Positions 1 through 5,151 of a stretch of 5,151 bases of DNA are shown piece by piece (the stretch's first letter is position 1; each line of letters opens with the position of its first letter). The position numbers and the translations under genes are program-made. Below the pieces are notes generated by a model, which saw only the letters and a list, made by a program, of their open reading frames with translations, had not been told where the DNA came from and did not search any database. Location of the stretch: the NCBI GenBank assembly GCA_031284445.1, contig JAISZW010000272.1:1-5151 (forward strand), read 5' to 3'. The DNA is from Candidatus Methanovirga basalitermitum (GTDB taxonomy: Archaea; Methanobacteriota; Methanobacteria; Methanobacteriales; Methanobacteriaceae).

Positions 1-1
1 T

Positions 2-91
2 TTGTTGAACTTAGTATTTAAAGATATCGATTCTATAAAAACAAGACAAAAATTAACTTTAAATGGTATTAAACAATTGTTAAAGCTTTAA
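2..91 (+). CDS. Possible 3' end of an unidentified gene
   Basis: From the left edge one plus-strand frame is open for 29 codons and ends at a TAA (89-91). The other two plus-strand frames meet stops within the first 21 bases. The translated tail contains KDIDSIKTRQKLTLNGIKQL, a balanced, charged, helix-compatible sequence that looks more like a real protein end than random AT-rich DNA. It is too short to assign to a family. The same frame stays fairly open, though broken by stops, as far as about base 323, so it could also be part of a decayed gene rather than a true C-terminus. No function is proposed. Confidence 0.25.
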   Translation: MLNLVFKDIDSIKTRQKLTLNGIKQLLKL

Positions 92-404
92 ATTAAGAAA
101 ATCAAAAATTTTCTAACATAAAAAAAGGACTTTCTAAACTATATAAAAATCCCATTAATTGCAATGTTTTATTGGATAGATGAAAAATATGTTGTTAATG
201 AGCTAAACAAATAGATGAACTAAGAAAAGAATTTCAGATTTAAAGGGAACTTAGATTATAAATCAATATGTGAAATTTTCTTCAGTATTTTAACGACTTT
301 CAAGTATTTGAATTCATGAACAGGTTAAATATGGAATTTAAAGTTAAAATAAGAACTAAGGACGATAATCACTACTTCAACTGATATTTTAGTTTATAGT
401 AATC
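92..404. other. Gene-free stretch, possibly decayed coding DNA
   Basis: No intact gene is visible. The plus-strand frame of the upstream open segment continues with stops at about 119, 212, 221 and 323. It gives short protein-like pieces such as IPLIAMFYWIDEKYVVNELN (about 149-208) and FKGNLDYKSICEIFFSILTT. A different frame is open from about 274 to 384, including MEFKVKIRTKDDNHYFN. This pattern fits a pseudogene broken by stops and indels, but very AT-rich non-coding DNA can look the same. A weak stem (GAAAAT/ATTTTC, 97-113) lies just after the first stop. I see no promoter or RNA gene I can defend. Confidence 0.3.
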
Positions 405-905
405 ATGGAAAACTTCATAAATAAATTCATGATTTTTAAAGATTTTAAGCAATGGTATGCTCCAAATATTATCAAAATTCCATATAGTCAAAAAATACTA
501 ATTAAACATTTGACAATAGATGAAATTATTGATTTAATAAAGCATTATCCAGATGAAGAATTTGTAAAAATAATGATTTTTCTAAAATTCCTATATGAAA
601 ATGAAACTATTACTGAATCGGCTCAAATTAGGATATATTTAATGAACTTAAAGAGAACATGATAACTACTTGAATTAAAAACAACAAAACAAGTAAAAAA
701 TCATATACATGAATTTCCAAGATTGGACCCTGCTGAAACACCTATAAAAGAGATAAGAAGATTTTTATCACCATATTTCCTTGAAAATATAGATAAAGAA
801 AAAGTATGGAATGGATTTAAAAATTTTTTAAATTATATAGTACTTTTCTTAACGTTTGTAACATATCCATATCTACAATATTTGATAATTAATTTAAGAT
901 ACTAA
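405..905 (+). pseudogene. IS630-like transposase remnant, middle deleted
   Basis: Two protein pieces lie in the same frame, separated by two adjacent stops (TGA at 660-662, TAA at 663-665). The first (405-659) contains HLTIDEIIDLIKHYPDEEFV followed by FLKFLYENETITESAQI. This matches the helix-turn-helix start of IS630-type transposases, where a form such as 'FLKFLYEGKTITEAAxxLGIS' is typical. The similarity stops abruptly after ESAQI. The second piece (666-905) contains LKTTKQVKNHIHEFP and then DPAETPIKEIRRFLSPYFLE, resembling the 'LNPxE..W..LK' C-terminal block that carries the last catalytic Glu (here probably GAA at 735-737). Full IS630 transposases are about 330-370 aa; the roughly 150 codons left lack the two catalytic Asp blocks. 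The hydrophobic tail after about base 835 may lie beyond the original gene. No terminal repeats or TA duplication could be identified. Family placement comes from remembered motifs only. Confidence 0.5.
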
Positions 906-962
906 AAATAAAATCTAATCTATGTATTTAATAGAACATGTAATTTATTATTAAATTAATAA

Positions 963-971
963 CCCTATTTT
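963..971 (+). repeat. Left terminal inverted repeat of IS5-like element
   Basis: CCCTATTTT is the exact reverse complement of bases 2092-2100. Further similarity follows if a short gap is allowed (ATAA on the left against TTTATAGA on the right). It sits about 28 bases before the inferred transposase start, the expected place for an IS end. A 9-base AT-rich match can arise by chance in such DNA, so confidence rests mainly on position. Confidence 0.45.
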
Positions 972-990
972 ATAAATAATATAAGATTGC

Positions 991-1992
991 ATAGACATAA
1001 ACCATGAAGAATCTAAAGAGACATTATTTAAGAACCCAGTATATTAAAGTAAAAATTAGGTGATCAATTAGCTGAAATAAATCCTTTGGTTAATTGGAAG
1101 TTATTCAAACCAATAATAAGAAAAATCCACAATAATCAGACAAGAAAAGGTGGTAGACCTAATACAGACGAAATTGTAATGTTGAAAATGTTGATCTTAC
1201 AATCATGGTATGGTTTATTCAGACCCAGAACTAATAACAAGTAAATGATCGTATATCATTTCTTAAATTCTTAGGATTCCCAGATAAAGTCCCAGATAAA
1301 GCAACAATATGGTCATTTCACAAGACTATCAAAAATAGGGACTGATAAATAAATATGGGGAGAATTTCAAAGACAAATAGATGCTAAAGGTTTAACTTAT
1401 GAATTATAGGAATTATCCAATATGCAACATTTATAACATCAGACCCAGGACATCGAAAAGTAGACACACCACGAGGAGGTGACGGAAAACACGGAGAATT
1501 AAAGATGGAAAATGGGCTAAAAAAGGAAGCAAATCATATTTCTGGCATAAAATGCATATAAAAAAATAGATACAGACCACGAATTAATAAGAGAAATCAT
1601 GCAACACCCGTTATGTGCATGATTCTAAAATAGACCTATCCAAAGAATATGGTAGCATATCGAGATAAAGAATACTATGGAGTGCCTTGTAAAGCCTATA
1701 ATGCACATGATGGATCGAGCATCCAAGAACAAACCACTAACAATAAAAGAAAAAAGACGAAATAAAAGAATCAGTTCGTAGCGTACCAGGAGAGAGACCA
1801 TTTTCAGGTGATAAAAAGAGTCTTAAAAAGTGGTCATGTGCCTGTCACAACCACAACAAGAACATATATTAAAAACATAGCACTATGACTATGCTATAAC
1901 CTAAAACAACTGAAAACTATCCAAAATAAAAGTTCAAACTAGCGAAAGCTATGCAAACTTTCGATGAAAAGCAAGCAAAAACATCAAGCTAA
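991..1992 (+). pseudogene. IS5-family DDE transposase, frameshifted
   Basis: Read across frames, this segment encodes a nearly full-length IS5-type transposase (span of 1002 bases, about 333 codons). In order: an N-terminal piece EESKETLFKNPVY (1006-1044); LGDQLAEINPLVNWKLFKPI (from 1056); the KGGRPNTDEIVMLKMLILQS block; FLKFLGFPDKVPDKATIWSF; IQYATFITSDPGHRKVDTPR; KSYFWHKMHIK; YRDKEYYGVPCKAYNA; GERPFS; and a C-terminal piece ending KAMQTFDEKQAKTSS before TAA at 1990-1992. Catalytic Asp 2 (GAT 1664-1666) and Glu (GAG 1792-1794) are still readable. The first Asp, expected in 'DATFI', is TAT (Tyr, 1421-1423). The expected start codon appears as ATA (991-993). Frame changes occur near 1045-1055, 1215-1245, 1340-1360, 1400-1410, 1490-1500, 1565, 1600-1660, 1755-1770 and 1935, with several in-frame stops. 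It is clearly dead; family assignment is confident, the exact group is not. Confidence 0.85.
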
Positions 1993-2091
1993 ACCACAGA
2001 ACATAAGAAAATAAAAAGATAAATAATACTAAAATACTAAAAATTAATAAAAAAATAGAAAAAATTAAGTTAACAGAAAATCTCTATAAAA

Positions 2092-2100
2092 AAAATAGGG
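2092..2100 (-). repeat. Right terminal inverted repeat of IS5-like element
   Basis: AAAATAGGG is the exact reverse complement of the 9-mer at 963-971. It lies 108 bases after the inferred transposase stop (1990-1992) and is followed by two more G residues, which could belong to the repeat if the left copy has lost two C residues (AACCC against CCCCC). Confidence 0.45.
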
Positions 2101-2106
2101 GGCTAA

Positions 2107-2199
2107 ATGATTTTCGATTTTTTAAAAAATCAAAAAAAACTCCACACTCGGTATCTTTCAATAGTTTTAATTGTACTAAGTCTTTCAGCAGTGTACTAA
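2107..2199 (+). pseudogene. Orphan signal-peptide-like ORF, possible surface-protein stub
   Basis: An ATG at 2107-2109 opens a 30-codon frame ending in TAA (2197-2199). It starts MIFDFLKNQKKLHTR, a basic N-terminal segment, followed by the hydrophobic stretch YLSIVLIVLSLSAVY (about 15 residues). This is the layout of a Sec signal peptide or a single membrane span. The 'LIVLSLSAV' core closely resembles the signal peptides that open many adhesin-like surface proteins of Methanobrevibacter and Methanosphaera, in which a cleavage site such as 'SAVSA' follows. Here a stop falls exactly where the mature protein would begin, and the next in-frame codons (TTT CAA ACT) run into TGA at 2209-2211. A G-rich run (2098-2102) lies just before the ATG but is not a clean Shine-Dalgarno site. 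Most likely it is the 5' stub of a truncated surface-protein gene; a functional membrane microprotein is the alternative. Confidence 0.4.
2116..2139 (-). terminator. rad50: Possible rad50 transcription terminator region
   Basis: About 130-150 bases past the rad50 stop, the minus strand has an eight-T run (plus-strand A run 2132-2139) followed directly by the perfect 16-base palindrome GATTTTTTAAAAAATC (2116-2131). A second eight-T run follows at 2088-2095. Archaeal intrinsic termination depends mainly on T-rich non-template tracts, so this cluster could end the rad50 transcript. The palindrome has only two G/C pairs and could simply reflect base composition. It overlaps the small plus-strand frame at 2107-2199. 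Confidence 0.3.
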
Positions 2200-2266
2200 T
2201 TTTCAAACTTGAAAAACATGCTAAACTTTACTAATTAAGAGCTTTCCAACTACCTATTTTGCATTT

Positions 2267-5020
2267 TTAGTCAATCGTTATCTTAGACTCACCATCATCT
2301 TTTTCAACTGTTATAACTTTATCTGCTGCATTTTCAAGTTCATTATCATGAGTAACGATAATCATCTGTGGAATATCTATATTTCCTATAATTCCAATTA
2401 ATTCATCTCTTCTATAATCATCTAAGTATATTGTTGGTTCATCTAATAATATTGTGTTAATATTTCCTTTTGATATTGCTTTTGTAATTCCAAATCTAAG
2501 TGATAAGGCAATACCTATTTTTTCACCACCACTAACCATGTCTAATTTAGTTTCTCCACCAACTCCAAAGACAATAATGTTATAATCTTCATCAAGGCAT
2601 AAATCATGGTAGGTAAAATTAAACTTCTCAAAGTACTCTTTGGTATGTTTTTCAATGAGTGGCTTTGAATACAATCTTAAATCTTTTTGAATACCATCCT
2701 TACTGAACAATTCTCTGATATGTTTAAGAAGTTTTAAGAGATTATCTATATTTTCAAGTTCTTGTTTATTTTTATCACTATTTTTAATTTTCTCTTCTAA
2801 TTTCTTAATTGAATTTTTAAGTTGAGTAATTTCACCATCCAATTTACCAATTTTTTCAATGTAATTATTTATTTTTTCAGTATTTGAATTAATGATTCTA
2901 ATATTTTTATTGTATTTAAACTCATCAAATTTAGAAACTTCAAGATTGGTATTTATTTTATTAATTTTATTCGTTGTTTCAATGATGCTTTTTTCTTTTG
3001 ATTCTATTTGTGAGATGACAACTTTTTTAGTGGTTAAAATACCTTCCAAATGTTTGTATTTATCATTAGATCGCTTTAAATCATATATTCTCTCTTTTAA
3101 CTTTTCTTCCTCAATATCTGAAGACAAAAAACTGTCTTTTTTCATTATATTTTTGATATTGTAAACTTCTTTGTCAATTAAATTATTAATCTTAATTAAA
3201 TCATTGTTAACTACGAAAGGCTTTTCTAATACTTTAATAGAGCCTTTTGCTTCCAAATAATTTTGATTAGCTTTATTTATACTTTTTAATCTTTCTTCTT
3301 TATCTTTTATCAAAGATAAAATTTTTCCAAGCTCAAACTCATCCTCTTTTTTAGTATTAATTTTTTTTTCTAAATTATTTTTTTTTTCTAAATTTTTAAG
3401 TAAGGTTTCACCTATATTTTTATAAGTTTGAGATTCTTTAATAATGCCATCAATTTCATCTAACTTACACAATAAAAAATCCTTTTGAGAGGAACATTTT
3501 TTAATATTTTTATCAATACCCTCAATAGTCTTATTACTATCCGTGATTATGTGTATGTATGAATTGTTTAGCTGATTTCTTTTCTCATGTGAAATTTCAG
3601 ATTTACATACTGGGCATTCATCTTCAACTTTTTCAAGTTGTTTTTTATCTTCATTAGTAGCTCTAATTTTCTCTTTTAAGCTTGATATATCCTGATTTTT
3701 AGAAGATATGTCTTCTTGAAGATTATTGATTTTTCCTTGGATTTTCGTTTTATTTTCTTCTAAAAATTTATTTAAAGATTCAAAATCTGATACTTCAATG
3801 AATAATTTATCTTTTACCTTCTTAGAGAAATTATCTATATTTTGTTTATATTTACTTATTTCTTCTTCTAAATCTTTTTTAGTCTCAATATCTTTAGCCA
3901 TTATCTGTAGTTTACTATTTATTTCGTTTTTTCTTTCATTAAGTCGTTTTAATGTATTTTCTAAATTTTTATATTCGTTATATATTGGTTCTTCTTTCTT
4001 TAAAATTTCATTATATCTGCTAACATCATCAAGCTGTTTTTGTAGTAGTGTTTGTTTTTCTTTCAAATTTTTAATTTTCCTGCAGGTTTCCAAAAAATTT
4101 TCATATATTGGAAGTTTATCCACCTTTGGCTTAAGTTTATCCACCTCCTCTTCAGCTTTATTAATTTCTATTAATTGTTTATCAAATACTTCTTTATCAA
4201 CTTTTAGTTTTTGAAGATTATTCTTCTCGTTTTTTAGCTCTAAATTCAAGGTCTCAAAAACTGATTTCTCAGAATCCATTCTTTCTTTTTCAATGATTTT
4301 TTCTTTGTTAAATTCCTGTAATTCCACCAATTCATGTTTTAATTCTTTTTTTTTAGAGTTTAAACCAATACAACTTATTTTTTTGTCTTTTAGTTCTTTA
4401 AAAAATTCTGTATTTGCATCAACCAAAGTTTTAAGTTCAATTTTTCTATTTTCATAGTCATGTACAAGTTGTAAGCTATTTTTCCAAGCTTTTTCTAAGG
4501 ATTCAATGCCTAAAAGTTTAGATATCAACTTTTTTCTCTCTGATGGAGTTTTTAAAATTAAATTCGCTATTTCTCCTTGTTTTATATAAATAGCATTTAA
4601 AAAGAGTTCAGAATCCATACCCAATACATTTTGAACTTCTTTATTAACCTCAGAATCACCAGAAGCTATTCTTACAAATTCCTCATGTTCATTTGAAGAA
4701 TCTTTATTCTCCATGAAAAATAGAGCTTTTGAAGATGTTTTATTTCTTTCTCGTTTAACTTTATATAAAATTCCGTTGGATCTAAATTCAAGAACAACAG
4801 ACATTTTTTTTCTTTTTTCTAACTCCTTATTTTTATCTAATTTAATTAAATCATTTAGAACTCCAAAATGTTTTTTAAATAGTGCAAAGCTAATCGCTTC
4901 TAAGATACTTGATTTACCAGCACCATTTTTCCCAACAATAATATTAATTCCTTGTTGAAAACCAACTGTGGTATCTAAATAAGATTTGAAGTTTTTTAAT
5001 ATAAGTTTTTCAATGATCAT
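2267..5020 (-). CDS. rad50: Rad50 double-strand-break repair ATPase
   Basis: Rad50 is the SMC-like ATPase that pairs with the nuclease Mre11 to detect, tether and process DNA double-strand breaks; ATP binding joins two Rad50 heads and controls Mre11 access to DNA. The 917-residue product has the whole archaeal Rad50 plan. Walker A is GKNGAGKS (30-37) and the Q-loop Gln is 148 in YIKQGEI. Two coiled-coil arms (about 175-455 and 485-750) flank the zinc hook CPVC (469-472), almost exactly in the middle. The C-terminal lobe begins near 770 and holds signature SGGEK (830-834), Walker B ILLDE (Asp860, Glu861), D-loop PTIYLDD and switch His891 in VTHD. Length matches archaeal Rad50 (about 850-1000). 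ATG 5018-5020 is chosen because family members begin just before 'L.NFKSY'; an in-frame ATG at 5075-5077 would add 19 hydrophobic residues without family counterpart. Neither start has a good Shine-Dalgarno. A heptad-spaced repeat (VDKL at 293 and 300) fits the coiled coil. It appears intact. A stand-alone SbcC-like protein is the less likely alternative. Confidence 0.93.
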   Translation of the reverse strand: MIIEKLILKNFKSYLDTTVGFQQGINIIVGKNGAGKSSILEAISFALFKKHFGVLNDLIKLDKNKELEKRKKMSVVLEFRSNGILYKVKRERNKTSSKALFFMENKDSSNEHEEFVRIASGDSEVNKEVQNVLGMDSELFLNAIYIKQGEIANLILKTPSERKKLISKLLGIESLEKAWKNSLQLVHDYENRKIELKTLVDANTEFFKELKDKKISCIGLNSKKKELKHELVELQEFNKEKIIEKERMDSEKSVFETLNLELKNEKNNLQKLKVDKEVFDKQLIEINKAEEEVDKLKPKVDKLPIYENFLETCRKIKNLKEKQTLLQKQLDDVSRYNEILKKEEPIYNEYKNLENTLKRLNERKNEINSKLQIMAKDIETKKDLEEEISKYKQNIDNFSKKVKDKLFIEVSDFESLNKFLEENKTKIQGKINNLQEDISSKNQDISSLKEKIRATNEDKKQLEKVEDECPVCKSEISHEKRNQLNNSYIHIITDSNKTIEGIDKNIKKCSSQKDFLLCKLDEIDGIIKESQTYKNIGETLLKNLEKKNNLEKKINTKKEDEFELGKILSLIKDKEERLKSINKANQNYLEAKGSIKVLEKPFVVNNDLIKINNLIDKEVYNIKNIMKKDSFLSSDIEEEKLKERIYDLKRSNDKYKHLEGILTTKKVVISQIESKEKSIIETTNKINKINTNLEVSKFDEFKYNKNIRIINSNTEKINNYIEKIGKLDGEITQLKNSIKKLEEKIKNSDKNKQELENIDNLLKLLKHIRELFSKDGIQKDLRLYSKPLIEKHTKEYFEKFNFTYHDLCLDEDYNIIVFGVGGETKLDMVSGGEKIGIALSLRFGITKAISKGNINTILLDEPTIYLDDYRRDELIGIIGNIDIPQMIIVTHDNELENAADKVITVEKDDGESKITID

Positions 5021-5151
5021 ATTATATATCCCATAACAATGTGTCTCAAAAATATGAAAAATCAACGGAATCCCCATAGAGATTCAACATGATATACCAT
5101 CAGATTTCATATTTTTTCCAAAAGTACATCCAAATTAAAAATTAATTATTA
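5021..5151 (-). promoter_or_regulatory. rad50: rad50 upstream region, no coupled upstream gene
   Basis: All three minus-strand frames contain stops in the outer 51 bases, and none stays open long enough to be the end of a gene running into rad50. The region therefore probably carries the rad50 promoter. AT-rich TATA-like pieces are present: GGAAAAAATATG (about 5111-5122), GGTATATC (about 5092-5099) and CATATTTTT (about 5048-5056). The last is spaced about right for a nearly leaderless message from ATG 5020. A TATATAAT motif at about 5021-5028 touches the start codon and is too close to serve that start. No single box stands out, and no GGAGGTG-type ribosome site is visible. Confidence 0.25.

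Larger units (their letters stand above)
963..2100 (+). mobile_element. Decayed IS5-family insertion sequence
   Basis: This block of about 1.14 kb holds a broken IS5-type transposase gene between two copies of an inverted 9-mer, CCCTATTTT, at 963-971 and 2092-2100. The size, the single transposase gene, the short left leader (about 28 bases before the inferred start) and the inverted ends all fit an IS5-family element. The right end may run two bases further (GGGGG, 2098-2102). The flanks ATAA (959-962) and CTAA (2103-2106) could be a 4-bp target duplication with one change, but this is weak. The transposase identity is solid; the outer limits are tentative. The element cannot be autonomous, because its transposase is frameshifted in many places. 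Confidence 0.65.

Noticed and set aside
97..113. Small stem GAAAAT/ATTTTC after the first stop, possible terminator
   Set aside because: It is a six-pair AT stem with no T tract after it; such stems are common by chance at this base composition.
1475..1482. Perfect Shine-Dalgarno-like GGAGGTGA
   Set aside because: It lies inside the IS5 transposase pseudogene, where it encodes part of RGGDGK, and no start codon follows at a suitable distance.
2173..2199. GTACTAA repeated twice, 20 bases apart
   Set aside because: It is only seven bases long, with no further symmetry or link to a known site.
4112..4146. 14-base direct repeat (AAGTTTATCCACCT twice, 21 bases apart) as a regulatory or recombination repeat
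   Set aside because: It falls inside rad50 and encodes VDKL one heptad apart, which the coiled coil explains.
2892..4958. Three plus-strand open frames (2892-3164, 3726-4214, 4713-4958) inside rad50
   Set aside because: They are antisense to the clear Rad50 gene and rich in Ser, Phe and Leu, as expected from reading an AT-rich Lys/Glu-rich coiled-coil gene backwards. No motif supports them.
5021..5028. TATATAAT as the rad50 TATA box
   Set aside because: It touches the chosen ATG; transcription would begin inside the coding region, and the Walker A region leaves no room for a later start.
5018..5077. Upstream in-frame ATG at 5075-5077 as the Rad50 start
   Set aside because: The extra 19 residues precede the normal family N-terminus, have no counterpart I know of in Rad50, and no ribosome site supports this start.
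1..5151. CRISPR array, tRNA or rRNA genes, defence islands
   Set aside because: No regularly spaced repeats, no cloverleaf-like or conserved rRNA sequence, and no defence-protein motifs are visible; the only intact gene is rad50.

Overview
The window looks like a piece of chromosome from a very AT-rich euryarchaeon, most likely a methanogen of the Methanobacteriales (Methanobrevibacter or Methanosphaera type). This rests on the archaeal form of Rad50, the strong A+T bias, IS5-type and IS630-type transposase remnants, and a signal-peptide-like stub resembling the start of adhesin-like surface proteins in that order. The assignment is inference; no rRNA or tRNA is present to fix it.

The right 55% (2267-5020, minus strand) is one intact gene for Rad50, the ATPase subunit of the Mre11-Rad50 DNA double-strand-break repair complex. 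It has every expected part: Walker A, Q-loop, a long coiled coil with a CPVC zinc hook at its middle, the SGGEK signature, Walker B, D-loop and the switch histidine. The usual partner gene mre11 is not in the 131 bases upstream, where every minus-strand frame is closed by stops, so Rad50 is not translationally coupled to an upstream gene here.

The left 45% (1-2266) appears to hold no intact gene. From left to right it contains: a possible 29-codon tail of a gene that starts outside the window (2-91); about 300 bases of decayed or non-coding DNA (92-404); an IS630-like transposase remnant with its middle missing (405-905); a full-length but frameshifted IS5-family element (about 963-2100) with a transposase pseudogene at 991-1992; and a 30-codon open frame at 2107-2199 that reads like an orphan signal peptide. 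A palindrome and T-rich tracts downstream of rad50 may end its transcript.

The plausible history is a gene-poor zone downstream of rad50 that collected insertion sequences, which then decayed by point mutations and small indels. I see no CRISPR array, RNA gene, toxin-antitoxin pair or recognisable new defence system. The points most worth a second look are the orphan signal-peptide frame, the rad50 gene without adjacent mre11, and A9/A10 slippery runs in the rad50 coding strand.
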